Notes: generated by a model not told the origin, from the letters alone. 64,000 nt of DNA from Ferrimonas balearica (GCF_019802055.1 NZ_JAHVHW010000006.1:372001-436000), one strand, 5' to 3'. Positions 48,422-57,823 are shown, counted from the first letter of the stretch. Numbers and translations are program-made.

Positions 48422-48952
48422 ATGGGACACCTTTCTCAAGCCAACTTTATCCCCCTGAACATCGCCGTTCTGACGCTTTCCGATACCCGCGACTGGGACA
48501 CCGACAAATCGGGTCAGTACCTGGCGGACAACCTTCAGGAAGCGGGTCACAAGCTGGCTGACCGCCGCATCGTGAAGGACGACAAGTACACCATCCGCGC
48601 CGTGTTGTCGGAGTGGATCGCCTCTGACGAGGTTCAGGTGATCATCACCACCGGTGGCACCGGCTTTACCGACCGGGACTCCACGCCGGAAGCCGTCGCC
48701 CCGCTGTTTGATAAATCCATCGAAGGCTTTGGCGAGCTGTTTCGTCACATCACCTATCAGGAATTGGGCACCAGCACGGTACAATCCCGTGCCATTGGCG
48801 GTATGGCCAACAAGACCGCCATCTTCTGTCTGCCCGGTTCCACTGGCGCCTGCCGCACCGGCTGGACCAAGATCATCAAAGAGCAGCTGGACGCCACCCA
48901 TCGTCCCTGCAACTTCGTCACCCATCTGAAAGCGGTAAAAGTAGAAGCATGA
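48422..48952 (+). CDS. moaB: Molybdenum cofactor biosynthesis protein MoaB
   Basis: This 176-residue protein has the MoaB/MogA fold motifs [14 protein letters not shown], the [18 protein letters not shown] loop that binds molybdopterin and [12 protein letters not shown]. MoaB can bind molybdopterin, but in E. coli it is dispensable next to MogA. It lies second in the operon and overlaps moaC by 4 nt. Confidence 0.95.
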   Translation: MGHLSQANFIPLNIAVLTLSDTRDWDTDKSGQYLADNLQEAGHKLADRRIVKDDKYTIRAVLSEWIASDEVQVIITTGGTGFTDRDSTPEAVAPLFDKSIEGFGELFRHITYQELGTSTVQSRAIGGMANKTAIFCLPGSTGACRTGWTKIIKEQLDATHRPCNFVTHLKAVKVEA

Positions 48953-49431
48953 GCGGATTCACCCACATTAATGCCCAAGGTGATGCCCACATGGTGGACG
49001 TCACCGAGAAGTCGGTCACCGAGCGGGAAGCCCGCGCCGAAGCCACCATTGTGATGGCCCCGGAAACTCTGGCCATGATCATGGAAGGCCGTCACCACAA
49101 GGGTGACGTATTTGCCACCGCCCGCATCGCTGGCATCATGGCGGCCAAAAAAACGTCTGATCTGATCCCGCTGTGCCATCCGCTGATGCTGACCAAGGTG
49201 GAAGTGGACCTGGTGGCCGAGCCGGAGCACAACCGGGTTCGTATTCAGTCCATCTGTAAACTGGCCGGTCAGACCGGTGTAGAGATGGAAGCGCTGACCG
49301 CCGCCTCGGTAGCCGCACTGACCATCTACGACATGTGCAAAGCAGTACAAAAAGATATGGTGATCGAAGGCGTGCGCCTGCTGGAGAAGCGCGGCGGCAA
49401 ATCCGGTCACTTCAAGATTGAACAGCAGTAA
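48949..49431 (+). CDS. moaC: Cyclic pyranopterin monophosphate synthase MoaC
   Basis: The 160-residue protein has the family N-terminus [18 protein letters not shown], the active-site [13 protein letters not shown] near residue 75, and [23 protein letters not shown] with [19 protein letters not shown] at the end. It rearranges cyclo-GTP to cyclic pyranopterin monophosphate. Overlap with moaB indicates coupling. Confidence 0.97.
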   Translation: MSGFTHINAQGDAHMVDVTEKSVTEREARAEATIVMAPETLAMIMEGRHHKGDVFATARIAGIMAAKKTSDLIPLCHPLMLTKVEVDLVAEPEHNRVRIQSICKLAGQTGVEMEALTAASVAALTIYDMCKAVQKDMVIEGVRLLEKRGGKSGHFKIEQQ

Positions 49432-49442
49432 GGGGCCCCATC

Positions 49443-49691
49443 ATGATCAACGTGTTGTTTTTCGCTCAAATCCGGGAAGTGATTGGGGTCGATAAGTTGG
49501 CGGTAGACGCCAGTGAAGGGCTGACCGCCGATGCGCTGCGCCAGCAACTGCTGGAGCGCGGCGACAAGTGGCGTCTGGCACTGGAAGACAAAAATGTGCT
49601 GGTGGCCGTTAACCAGACGCTGTCCGGTTGGGACACCACACTGACCAGCGGCGACGAAGTGGCCTTCTTCCCGCCGGTCACCGGAGGCTAA
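49443..49691 (+). CDS. moaD: Molybdopterin synthase sulfur carrier subunit MoaD
   Basis: An 82-residue ubiquitin-like protein ending VTGG. The terminal Gly is adenylated by MoeB (also in this window) and then thiocarboxylated to give the sulfur for molybdopterin. Starts 11 nt after moaC with a GGGGCCC-type leader; 1-nt gap to moaE. Confidence 0.95.
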   Translation: MINVLFFAQIREVIGVDKLAVDASEGLTADALRQQLLERGDKWRLALEDKNVLVAVNQTLSGWDTTLTSGDEVAFFPPVTGG

Positions 49692-49692
49692 G

Positions 49693-50139
49693 ATGATTTC
49701 GGTACAGACTCAGGACTTCAGCGTCGCTGACGAGTACGCCAAACTGGCGGACAATCCGGGCTGCGGTGCAGTCGTGACCTTTGTGGGCAAAGTGCGTGAT
49801 TTCGGTGACAGCCGGGGCGTCAGCGCCATGACCCTGGAGCACTATCCGGGCATGACCGAAGCGGTACTGGGCCAGATTGAAGCGGAAGCCCGCAGCCGCT
49901 GGCCGGTAGACGAGGTCACCATCATCCACCGGGTGGGCGAACTCCAACTGTGCGACCAGATCGTCTTTATCGGCGTATCCAGCGCGCACCGCAAAGCGGC
50001 ATTTGATGCCTGTGAGTTTCTGATCGACTTCCTCAAGACCCGCGCCCCATTCTGGAAGAAAGAGACCAGCAACGACGGCACCGTCTGGGTGGACGCCAAG
50101 GACGCCGACCAGCAAGCCGCTGAACAGTGGAAACGCTGA
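49693..50139 (+). CDS. moaE: Molybdopterin synthase catalytic subunit MoaE
   Basis: The 148-residue protein has GAVVTFVGKVRDFG near the N-terminus, LEHYPGMTE, IIHRVGEL and the catalytic Lys region RAPFWKKET. With two MoaD it converts precursor Z into molybdopterin. Last gene of the operon, followed by a strong terminator. Confidence 0.96.
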   Translation: MISVQTQDFSVADEYAKLADNPGCGAVVTFVGKVRDFGDSRGVSAMTLEHYPGMTEAVLGQIEAEARSRWPVDEVTIIHRVGELQLCDQIVFIGVSSAHRKAAFDACEFLIDFLKTRAPFWKKETSNDGTVWVDAKDADQQAAEQWKR

Positions 50140-50157
50140 ACACACACTCCCGGTAAG

Positions 50158-50186
50158 AAGAGGCCCGCTATCGCGGGCCTTTTTTA
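50158..50186 (+). terminator. moa operon terminator
   Basis: AGGCCCGC, loop TATC, GCGGGCCT, then a run of T. Confidence 0.93.
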
Positions 50187-50315
50187 TGCTCAACGAAAGC
50201 CCTGCGGTTTGGCCATCATCAAGATGAACAAAGGTTAATTTTCCCGCCACCTTGGGGATAGGGGTAACCCATTACATTACCGTCAGTTTCATCAATGACG
50301 ATATAGAGATTCCCC

Positions 50316-51608
50316 ATGCAAAAGCTGATCATCCCGGCCCTGATGGCCACCACTCTGGCCGCTTGCGGTTCCAGCTCCAGCGACAGCAGCAACCCGCTGC
50401 CGCCTCACGCCACTCTGCCCACCGCCATTCAAGGCGCGCTGGAGAAGGTTGAAGGCACCAACCTGTACGTGAATGGCGCCAAGATCCCCACCGCCAAGAA
50501 TGTTCAGGTGGAAATTGATGATCAGCGTGCTGCCCTGAGCGACCTGAAGCCGGGCATGGTACTGGACATCGACACCAACGGTTTCGAAGCGGTTGAAGTG
50601 GACTACGACACCCTGCTCAAAGGGCCGGTATCCGAAGCCTCTGCCGCCGCCCTGGTGGTTGCTGGTCAGACCGTAATGAGCCAGCAGGCCAGTGAGTTCA
50701 AAACCGGTGACTACGTTGCCGTAAGCGGTCACTACCAGGCCGACGCCATCCAGGCCAGCTTCATTGAAGGCACCACTGACGACGGTTTCGTAGAAGTGGA
50801 AGGCCAGATGACCAACCTGGACACCAACGCCAAGCTGTTCAACCTGGGTCAGCTGACCGTGAACTATGGCAATGCGTATGTCGAAGACCGCCTGAGCAAC
50901 GGCGCCTGGGTAGAGGTTGAGGGCACACTGAACAAGCTGTCTCTGACCGCCCGCGAAGTGGAACTGGAACAAGCGCCCGGTTTTGACGAAGACGACAGCG
51001 TTGAGCTGGAGGGCACCATCACCTGGATCAACGACGACCAGAGCCTGATGACCCTGAACCAGCAGTGGCAAGTCGCCATCGACAGCCAGACCCAGTTCGA
51101 CGACGGTGAGAACCGCAGTCAGTTGGCCGTTGGCCAACTGGTGGAAGTGGATGGCCTCTGGCAAGCAGACAACAGCCGCATTCGCGCCACCGAGATCGAC
51201 ATCGAAGGTCTGGATCAGGGTGATACTGACCACAACCACCCGAACCAGTTCCAGGTGGAAGGCTACGCCAACATTGAGAACGGCAGCCTGACCATCAACG
51301 GTATCGAGCTGGTACTGACTCCGAACACCCAGTTCGAAGATGGCCTAAATGAAACCACTCTGAATGGCGAGTTCCTTCAGCTGGAGGGTTACCAACAGGG
51401 CGACCAGTTCCTGGTGATGGAAGTGGAGAGCGATCTGCCGGAGATGACCATTGAGCTGGAAGGCCCAGTCAGCGCCAATCCGGTTGCTCTGTGGGGCTAC
51501 AGCGCCAGCGACAACAGCCTAGACAGCTGCGCCGGCCAGTGGGTTGACCTGGAGTGTCATTACGACATCGCCACCAAGGGTCTGAGTGCCTGCCAGTTGG
51601 ACCGCTGA
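50316..51608 (+). CDS. DUF5666-type repeat lipoprotein
   Basis: The 430-residue precursor has a lipoprotein signal with lipobox LAAC (Cys17) and a Ser-rich linker. At least five repeats of about 70 residues follow, each of the form L.VNG..V...T......F..L..G..VEV.G (for example LYVNGAKIP, FNLGQLTVNYGNAYVED, LTINGIELVLTPNTQFED). This is the OB-like DUF5666 module. The two C-terminal cysteines (CAGQWVDLECHYD) plus a final Cys recur in the next gene. It is strongly acidic. Ligand unknown; it leads a cluster ending in a two-component system. Confidence 0.75.
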   Translation: MQKLIIPALMATTLAACGSSSSDSSNPLPPHATLPTAIQGALEKVEGTNLYVNGAKIPTAKNVQVEIDDQRAALSDLKPGMVLDIDTNGFEAVEVDYDTLLKGPVSEASAAALVVAGQTVMSQQASEFKTGDYVAVSGHYQADAIQASFIEGTTDDGFVEVEGQMTNLDTNAKLFNLGQLTVNYGNAYVEDRLSNGAWVEVEGTLNKLSLTAREVELEQAPGFDEDDSVELEGTITWINDDQSLMTLNQQWQVAIDSQTQFDDGENRSQLAVGQLVEVDGLWQADNSRIRATEIDIEGLDQGDTDHNHPNQFQVEGYANIENGSLTINGIELVLTPNTQFEDGLNETTLNGEFLQLEGYQQGDQFLVMEVESDLPEMTIELEGPVSANPVALWGYSASDNSLDSCAGQWVDLECHYDIATKGLSACQLDR

Positions 51609-51674
51609 TTCCACGCTTCCCCGGCCCGGGGTCTCCCCCCGGGCCACCCTTCCGAACTCTCAAGGAGAGACTCG

Positions 51675-52145
51675 ATGTCCCGCACACTTACCCGCGCCAC
51701 CTCGGCTCTTGCCATCGCCCTTTCCCTGGCCATTTCCCACGCCCATGCCACCGCAGTAACCGCTTCGCCTACTACCGAGATCCAACCCTTTGAAGTCGAG
51801 GGCATCGCCCACTATCAGGCGGGCAAGCTGACGGTCAATGACGTTGCACTGCAACTGGACAACACCAGCAAATTTGAGGATTGGTGGTTAGGCAAATCCA
51901 CCCTGAATGGCCGCTGGGTCAAGGTGGAGGGATTCCATCAGGATGGTCGATTCCAGGTCAGTGAGATCGATGGTGAGAATCGCGATAACGACGTGGAACT
52001 GACCGGTCTGGTGCAAGACAACAGGCTGTGGGGTTTTCAGGGCATGGACAACAGTCTGATCCCCTTTAACAATCAATGGGTTCAGTTGGAGTGCCAGTTG
52101 AGCATTGATGGCCACCGGATCAGCCAGTGCCATCTGGAAGAGTGA
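51675..52145 (+). CDS. Periplasmic single-module DUF5666-like protein
   Basis: The 156-residue precursor has a signal peptide (cleavage near AHA-TAV). One DUF5666-like module (VEGIAHYQAGKLTVNDVALQ) and a C-terminal part follow (LWGFQGMDNSLIPFNNQWVQLECQLSIDGHRISQCHLEE). The C-terminal part closely parallels the end of the upstream lipoprotein (LWGYSASDNSLDSC...VDLECHYD...SACQLDR), so the two are paralogues and it may be a soluble partner. GGAGAG ribosome-binding site. Confidence 0.7.
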   Translation: MSRTLTRATSALAIALSLAISHAHATAVTASPTTEIQPFEVEGIAHYQAGKLTVNDVALQLDNTSKFEDWWLGKSTLNGRWVKVEGFHQDGRFQVSEIDGENRDNDVELTGLVQDNRLWGFQGMDNSLIPFNNQWVQLECQLSIDGHRISQCHLEE

Positions 52146-52213
52146 TCCCTTTGAAACTTTCGGCCCTGTGGTAGAGTTCAGCCACAGGGCCAAATGACGA
52201 TAACGACACCCCA

Positions 52214-52744
52214 ATGAAATACCTGACTTGGCTACCCTTAATTCTGGCCATCACTTTGCCAGCCCAGGCTTCTTCCCGGCTTTATGAACAGCTGGTGAAT
52301 AACGACGCCCCAACACCTCTGCAGATCCTCAAGCAGGTCGAGCAGCGCTATCAGAATGAAGGGCGCATCGTGGAGTTTGAGCTGGAGGTGGAGAGAGGGG
52401 TACTGACCTATGAGGTCAGTCTGGGTCAAAGCGATGAAAACAGCTTCTTGGAACTGACTCTGGATGCTTACGGCAATGTGCTGGAGCGAGAACGGGAGTC
52501 TGGAGAGGTGGACGACGAATCCGACCTGGAAGCCCTGGCAGCGCTGGAGGAGAAAAATTGGAAAGTGTCTGATCTGGTCGAGAAAGCGATCGGCAAGCAT
52601 TCCGGTTTCCTGCTGGAAGCGCAGCTAGAGCACAACATCGGGATCAGTTATCTGGAAGTGGAACTGCTGACCGAGAAGGGGAAGCGTAAACTGGCGGTCG
52701 ATCTGGCCACCGGTGAACCACTGCCAATCCTGCAATGGGACTGA
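52214..52744 (+). CDS. PepSY-domain periplasmic protein
   Basis: The 176-residue precursor has a signal peptide (near AQA-SSR). Two PepSY-like units follow: PTPLQILKQVEQRYQNEGRIVEFELEVERG...YEVSL, and KVSDLVEKAIGKHSGFLLEAQLEHN...YLEVELLTEKGKRKLAVD. PepSY proteins often sit beside two-component systems and are thought to bind or inhibit peptidases or ligands. It ends 1 nt before the response regulator. Confidence 0.8.
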   Translation: MKYLTWLPLILAITLPAQASSRLYEQLVNNDAPTPLQILKQVEQRYQNEGRIVEFELEVERGVLTYEVSLGQSDENSFLELTLDAYGNVLERERESGEVDDESDLEALAALEEKNWKVSDLVEKAIGKHSGFLLEAQLEHNIGISYLEVELLTEKGKRKLAVDLATGEPLPILQWD

Positions 52745-52745
52745 T

Positions 52746-53423
52746 ATGAAGATTCTGATCATCGAAGACGACACCACCAACCGCCAGTACCTGAGCAAGG
52801 GCTTTACTGAGCAAGGTTATGTGGTAGACACCGCCGAGGATGGCCAACAGGGGCTAATGTTGGCCACCACTGAACCCTACCGTCTGATCGTACTGGATCG
52901 GATGCTTCCCAAACTGGAAGGGCTTGCCCTGCTGGCGGCACTGCGTGCTACCGGCAACAAAACGCCGGTGATCATCTTATCAGCGCTGGGTGATGTGGAT
53001 GAGCGGATCAAGGGGCTGCGGGCCGGTGGTGACGACTACATGGTCAAACCCTTCTCCTTTGCGGAACTGCTGATCCGCGCCCAACACCTGATGGAGCGAC
53101 CAAGCAGCGACAGTCGCCCAAGCCAACTCAGCCTGGCTAACCTGCATCTGGATCTGCTGGCGCATAAGGCCCGGGTGGATGACCGTCCGATGGCGCTGCA
53201 ACCCAAGGAGTTTCAACTGCTGCGCTTCCTGCTGGAGCACCAGGGGCAGCTGCTGACCCGCACCCTGCTGTTTGAATCGGTGTGGGACTACCACTTTGAT
53301 CCCGGTACCAACGTCATCGATGTTCACATCGCCCGCCTGCGCAAGAAGTTGCAGGAAGCGGGAGCCCGTGTGCACATTGAAACCGTGCGAGGCGCCGGTT
53401 ACCGCATCGGGCCGGCTTCCTGA
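52746..53423 (+). CDS. OmpR-family response regulator
   Basis: The start at MKILIIEDD gives 226 residues. The receiver domain has Asp51 as phospho-acceptor, acidic residues at 8-9 and Lys101 (VKPF). The winged helix spans 130-223 with FQLLRFLLEHQGQLLTRTLLFESVW and VDVHIARLRKKL. It is paired with the kinase 2 nt downstream. Probable targets are the neighbouring DUF5666 and PepSY genes, by inference from position. Confidence 0.95.
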   Translation: MKILIIEDDTTNRQYLSKGFTEQGYVVDTAEDGQQGLMLATTEPYRLIVLDRMLPKLEGLALLAALRATGNKTPVIILSALGDVDERIKGLRAGGDDYMVKPFSFAELLIRAQHLMERPSSDSRPSQLSLANLHLDLLAHKARVDDRPMALQPKEFQLLRFLLEHQGQLLTRTLLFESVWDYHFDPGTNVIDVHIARLRKKLQEAGARVHIETVRGAGYRIGPAS

Positions 53424-53425
53424 AC

Positions 53426-54748
53426 ATGGTTGGCCGCACCTCCCCGAGCCGCAGCTCCGTCTGGCACCTGACTCTGGGCCTCTCCGCGCTGACTGCAGCG
53501 ATGCTGGTGGTGACCATGGTGCTGCTCTACCAACTGTTGCTTGGCGCTCAACAGCGGGAGGTCGATCGCCGTCTGAATGACGAGGCCAAGGAGTTGGTGG
53601 AGCTGGCACAACAGCTGAATCCCCAGCAATTTGCCGACCAGATGGAGATCAAGCTGAAGGAGAGCTCAGTACTCTTTGCCTGGCAGGGCCCGGAGGAGGT
53701 GAAAGGTCCCTTCAGTCTGCTGCCCCCCAATGTGCCGCGCCTGCCCCGCACTGCGGTGATCCCGGTGCTGGACCCCCGCCAAAAGCAGATCCTGCTGTTC
53801 ACGTCCGGCATCGCCGACACCCGGCATGGCCCGGTAATGGTGGCAGTCTCCACCCAACAACTGAGCCGTCTGATTGAGCAGTTTGTTCAGACGGCGGCTG
53901 TTGCAGCCGGGGTCACCCTGCTGCTGACCCTGGCCCTGGGTTACCTGTTTGCCCGCCGCCAGCTCCGTCGACTGCGCCAGTTCAATCAACTGGCCGAGCG
54001 GGTTGAGCAGGGCCAACTGGACGCCCGCTTGCCATCCCGCCCCAACGGCGACGAGTTTGATCAGCTTGCCCGCCACTTCAACCGCGTGCTCAACAACCTG
54101 ACCGCCAGCCTGGATACCGTGCAGGGGATCAGCGACAACATCGCCCATGACCTGCGTACCCCACTGACCCGTCTGCGCCTGGGACTGGAACAGCGTCTGG
54201 AGAGCGACCCCACTATCGGCCAGGAGCTGGAGCAGTTGGATACGATTCTCGCCACCTTCGAGGCGATGCTGGCCCTGACCCGACTGGAGAAGGGGCAACG
54301 TCAGATAGAGCGTGCGTCCATCGACCTGCCCACTCTGGTCGACGATGTGGTGGAGATGATGCAGCCCTCTGCAGAGCTGTATGACCAGCAGCTGGTCGTG
54401 GAGTCCCCGCTGCATGGCTCGCTGGAGGGAGACAAGAACCTGCTGTTCCAGGCCCTGTTCAACCTGGTGGATAACGCCATCAAATATGCGGGTCAGGGCG
54501 CCACCATCACCCTGAGTGCCGGGCCGCAGGGGATCACCGTCGCCGACAACGGCCCGGGGGTCAGTGCCACTGAACGGGAAAAGCTGGATCAGCGCCTCTA
54601 CCGGGGCGACGCCAGTCGGCAGCAACCGGGCCTGGGTCTGGGGCTGGCTATGGTAAAGGCGATCTGCCACGCCCACGGCGGCACCCTTCACATTGAGTCC
54701 AATCACCCCGGCTTGCGCGTCACCATGGATCTGCCCACCCAGGGTTGA
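53426..54748 (+). CDS. Sensor histidine kinase
   Basis: The 440-residue inner-membrane kinase has helices at about 14-39 and 155-175, a periplasmic sensor of about 115 residues, and a HAMP domain (178-230). The phospho-acceptor is His241 in NIAHDLRTPLTRLR, followed by NLVDNAIKYA (N box), DNGPGV and GLGLGLAMV (G boxes). The periplasmic part has no family I recognise. The signal might come from the adjacent PepSY or DUF5666 proteins. Confidence 0.95.
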   Translation: MVGRTSPSRSSVWHLTLGLSALTAAMLVVTMVLLYQLLLGAQQREVDRRLNDEAKELVELAQQLNPQQFADQMEIKLKESSVLFAWQGPEEVKGPFSLLPPNVPRLPRTAVIPVLDPRQKQILLFTSGIADTRHGPVMVAVSTQQLSRLIEQFVQTAAVAAGVTLLLTLALGYLFARRQLRRLRQFNQLAERVEQGQLDARLPSRPNGDEFDQLARHFNRVLNNLTASLDTVQGISDNIAHDLRTPLTRLRLGLEQRLESDPTIGQELEQLDTILATFEAMLALTRLEKGQRQIERASIDLPTLVDDVVEMMQPSAELYDQQLVVESPLHGSLEGDKNLLFQALFNLVDNAIKYAGQGATITLSAGPQGITVADNGPGVSATEREKLDQRLYRGDASRQQPGLGLGLAMVKAICHAHGGTLHIESNHPGLRVTMDLPTQG

Positions 54749-54789
54749 GCACGGTTATAATGGCGGCTCCACCTCCAACATGAGCCGCC

Positions 54790-55467
54790 ATGTCCAGCCT
54801 GATCCCCACCATCGAACATACCCACCCCGACTTCCTGGTGGTTTACAAACCTGCAGGCGTGCACTTCCACAGCCAGGATGGCAATGCGGGCCTGGTCGCC
54901 AAATTGGAAGCCCAGCTTGGCGAGTCCCTGTACCCGGTACACCGGTTGGATACCCCTACCTCCGGCCTGGTGGTATTAGCCCGGCACCCGGCAGCCGCGG
55001 CCACCCTGACCGAACAGTTCACCGCTCATCAGGTGGAAAAGCGCTACCTGGCCCTGTCGACACAGAAACCGAAAAAGAAGCAGGGGACCATCAAAGGGGG
55101 CATGGCCAAAGCCCGGCGAGGCGCCTGGAAGTTAACCCAGGAGAGGGAGAACTTCGCCATCACTCAGTTTATCAGCCACAGCCTCAGACCCGGTGTGAGA
55201 GCGTTTCTGCTGCGTCCACGGTCAGGCCGAACCCATCAGATACGGGTCGCTCTGAAGAGCCTTGGAGCCCCAATTCTGGGTGATGCGCTCTATGGCGGTG
55301 ACGAGGCGGATCGCACCTATCTGCACGCCTGGAGCCTGGGATTTGACTGGCAGGGAGAGTGGCAGCAGTTCTGGCTCTCTCCTCGTCAGGGGGAGGTCTG
55401 GGGGGAGGAACTGGCCCCCCTTCTGTCACAGTGGCAGAGCAATGATCCTGACTGGCCACAAAACTGA
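54790..55467 (+). CDS. RluA-family pseudouridine synthase (TIGR01621-like)
   Basis: The 225-residue enzyme has the catalytic motif HRLDTPTSGL with Asp54, LVVYKPAGVHFH before it, and RPRSGRTHQIRVALKSLGAPILGDALYG after it. The S4 domain is absent, so it is a short RluA type like the TIGR01621 group. The RNA target is unknown. A TATAAT at 54756-54761 supplies a likely -10. Confidence 0.88.
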   Translation: MSSLIPTIEHTHPDFLVVYKPAGVHFHSQDGNAGLVAKLEAQLGESLYPVHRLDTPTSGLVVLARHPAAAATLTEQFTAHQVEKRYLALSTQKPKKKQGTIKGGMAKARRGAWKLTQERENFAITQFISHSLRPGVRAFLLRPRSGRTHQIRVALKSLGAPILGDALYGGDEADRTYLHAWSLGFDWQGEWQQFWLSPRQGEVWGEELAPLLSQWQSNDPDWPQN

Positions 55468-55506
55468 GAGGCTATACTGGAGGCTCTGCCATCTGGAGCC
55501 TTCGCC

Positions 55507-55671
55507 ATGGATTTCAATAAGCTGATCTTGGTGATTCTGGCCATTCTGTTGCCCCCGGTCGCGGTATTCCTGCATCGCGGCATAGGCCAGGACCTGGTGA
55601 TCAATATCCTGCTCTGCCTTTTCTTCTGGATACCCGGTGTCCTTCACGCGCTGTACGTGGTCACCCGGTAA
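55507..55671 (+). CDS. Pmp3/YqaE-family small membrane protein
   Basis: A 54-residue protein with two hydrophobic helices: LILVILAILLPPVAVFLHRGIG and LVINILLCLFFWIPGVLHALYVV. The PP.AVFL..G.G.....N..L....W.PG..HALY pattern is the Pmp3 (UPF0057) signature, linked to membrane potential and salt stress in yeast and plants. The precise role in bacteria is unclear. It has a weak TATACT -10 and is flanked by a terminator. Confidence 0.92.
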   Translation: MDFNKLILVILAILLPPVAVFLHRGIGQDLVINILLCLFFWIPGVLHALYVVTR

Positions 55672-55679
55672 CCAACAAA

Positions 55680-55703
55680 AACGCCAGCCCGAGGGCTGGC
55701 GTT
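55680..55703. terminator. Convergent terminator
   Basis: AACGCCAGCCC / GGGCTGGCGTT forms a strong stem. On the minus strand it is followed by TTTTTG, so it serves moeB and may also serve the Pmp3 gene. Confidence 0.85.
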
Positions 55704-55720
55704 GAGGTTCCAAAACGGGG

Positions 55721-56470
55721 TTAACCGCACACAGGGCAACCGGGTCGTTTGGGCAGTCCCATCTCGCGGAACTCCATGGTCATGGCGTCGATCATCAAAA
55801 TACGACCGGACAGGGTGCGTCCCATTCCGGCAATCTGTTTCACCGCTTCGGTGGCCTGAAGACAGCCCACCATCCCCACGACAGGCGCCAGAATGCCACT
55901 CTCAACGCAGGAGAGTTGCTGGTCCCCGAACAGGCTGGCAAAACACTGGTAGCAGGGTTTGTCCTCCGCGTAATCGAACACGGTTACCAAACCTTCCATA
56001 CGGATGGCTGCCGCTGACACCAGGGGCACCTTGGCCTGGAAGCAGAATCGGTTGAGCTGCTCCCGGGTCATCAGGTTATCAGTGCAATCCAGCACGATGT
56101 CGTGAGCCGCCACCGCCTGCGCCAATTCAGGCTCATCCAGCAGACGATCCACCACATGAAGAGTGACGTGCGGATTCAGGCCGGAGAGCTCCTCTGCAGC
56201 AGAGCGGGCCTTGTTGATGCCAATGCGGCTGTCGCGGTGCAACACTTGACGCTGAAGGTTGGAGAGCTCGACGTGGTCGAAGTCCACCAGAGTGATCTCG
56301 CCAACGCCTGCGGTCACCAGATACTGGGCGGCGGCACAGCCCAGTCCGCCAGCCCCTAATACCAGCACTTTGGACTGCTTCAGCGCTTCCTGACCATCGA
56401 TATCGAAGGCACGGATTACGATCTGCCGGTTGTAACGCAGCAGTTCCTGATCAGACAGGATGTCGTCCAT
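55721..56470 (-). CDS. moeB: Molybdopterin-synthase adenylyltransferase MoeB
   Basis: The 249-residue E1-like enzyme has the ATP-binding GAGGLGCAAAQYL (38-50 region), DFDHVELSNLQRQVLH, DCTDN and the zinc ligands CYQC and CPVCG at the C-terminus. It adenylates the C-terminal Gly of MoaD. It overlaps moeA by 1 nt. Confidence 0.96.
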   Translation of the reverse strand: MDDILSDQELLRYNRQIVIRAFDIDGQEALKQSKVLVLGAGGLGCAAAQYLVTAGVGEITLVDFDHVELSNLQRQVLHRDSRIGINKARSAAEELSGLNPHVTLHVVDRLLDEPELAQAVAAHDIVLDCTDNLMTREQLNRFCFQAKVPLVSAAAIRMEGLVTVFDYAEDKPCYQCFASLFGDQQLSCVESGILAPVVGMVGCLQATEAVKQIAGMGRTLSGRILMIDAMTMEFREMGLPKRPGCPVCG

Positions 56471-57714
56471 TACAGGCCTCCCAGCACCGCGTTAAAGGGC
56501 TCCACGGTGACCAAGCTGCCTGCCTCGGTATCGCCCTGGTCATGGGGCAAGATGATGAAGCAGTTGGCGCGGCTCATGGAGGTGGTCATATCGGAGCCCT
56601 GAGCGCCGGTGGAGGTCACCACCAGGCTGCCATCCTCATCACGGCTCAGAATGCCGCGCTGATACTCCTGACGCCCTGGCGCTTTACGCAGATTGTCCTG
56701 CAAACGGGCTTCCAGGGTCAGCGCAGGTTGGGCAGGCTCACCGGCAAGGTGGGACAGCAGCGGCTGCACCAGTTGGTAGCAGGTCACCATGGAGGAAACC
56801 GGGTTGCCCGGCAGACCGCAGAACCAGGCGTTGGGCAGGCGCCCAAAGGCAAACGGCTTACCGGGCTTGATGGCGAGCTTCCAGAAGCTGATCTGCCCCA
56901 TCTCATCCAGCACCACCTTGATAAAGTCCGCCTCTCCCACAGACACGCCACCGGAGGTGATCACCACGTCTGCCTCGGCGTCAGCACGGCGAAATGCGTC
57001 CCGCACCAACTCCAGATCATCGGGGATAACGCCCAGGTCACGCACTTCACAGCCCATGGCGGACAGCATGGTACGCAACGCATGGCGGTTGGAGTCATAG
57101 ATCTCACCCGGGGCAAGCTGAGTACCCGGAGCCTTAAGTTCATCACCGGTGGAGAACAGAGCCACAGTCAACTTGGGACGCACCGGAACATCAGCAACCC
57201 CGACGGTGGCCAGAACGCCCACTTCGCCGGCAGAGATCCGAGTGCCCGCTTTCAGTACCACGGTCCCGGCGCTCAACTCACTGCCGCGGCCACGAACAAA
57301 GTGCCCCTGGCGAACCGTCTCGGTGAAGCGAACCTTATCACCCTCCACCTGCACCACTTCCTGCATCACGATGCTGTCCAGCCCCTCCGGCAGAGCGGCG
57401 CCAGTCATGATCCGCACACACTGGCCCGGTCCGCACTCGCCCTCAAAGGGCGCACCCGCAAAGGCCTTGCCTGCGACGGTGAGTTCCGCACCGGGTGCCA
57501 CTTCGTTCGCCCGAACGGCATAACCGTCCATCGCGGAGTTGTCGAAGGGGGGCAGGTCGATGGCCGCAGAGATATCCCGGGCCAGCACCCGGCCAGGGCA
57601 TTGTTCCAGCGACACCCACTCTTCAGCATCCAGTGGGGCCACCTGCTGGCGCATACGGGCCAGAGCGTCGGCGGGCAACATCAGTCCGGGTTGACTACAG
57701 CAATCGTGACTCAT
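56470..57714 (-). CDS. moeA: Molybdopterin molybdenumtransferase MoeA
   Basis: The 414-residue protein has the MoeA features DNSAMDGYAVRA near residue 58, RIMTGAALPEGLDSIVMQE, IYDSNRHALRTML, the MPT-binding TSGGVSVGEADFIK and FGLPGNPVSS-like FCGLPGNPVSSMV. It inserts molybdate into adenylylated molybdopterin. It is transcribed with moeB; the divergent yhhQ lies 185 bp away. Confidence 0.96.
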   Translation of the reverse strand: MSHDCCSQPGLMLPADALARMRQQVAPLDAEEWVSLEQCPGRVLARDISAAIDLPPFDNSAMDGYAVRANEVAPGAELTVAGKAFAGAPFEGECGPGQCVRIMTGAALPEGLDSIVMQEVVQVEGDKVRFTETVRQGHFVRGRGSELSAGTVVLKAGTRISAGEVGVLATVGVADVPVRPKLTVALFSTGDELKAPGTQLAPGEIYDSNRHALRTMLSAMGCEVRDLGVIPDDLELVRDAFRRADAEADVVITSGGVSVGEADFIKVVLDEMGQISFWKLAIKPGKPFAFGRLPNAWFCGLPGNPVSSMVTCYQLVQPLLSHLAGEPAQPALTLEARLQDNLRKAPGRQEYQRGILSRDEDGSLVVTSTGAQGSDMTTSMSRANCFIILPHDQGDTEAGSLVTVEPFNAVLGGL

Positions 57715-57795
57715 CGGTTTGTCTCAGTTTCCACGGGTTTGTTCGACATTATGCCACCGGTTGAGCAATGTGCTGCCACATCGATCAATAAAGCC

Positions 57796-57823
57796 TTGCA
57801 TTGGCGGCGGCCCTGCCTATAAT
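57796..57823 (+). promoter_or_regulatory. yhhQ promoter
   Basis: A perfect TATAAT at 57818-57823 with TTGCAT 16 bp upstream (3 of 6 to the -35). Transcription would begin near 57830, ahead of the putative preQ1 aptamer. Confidence 0.6.
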
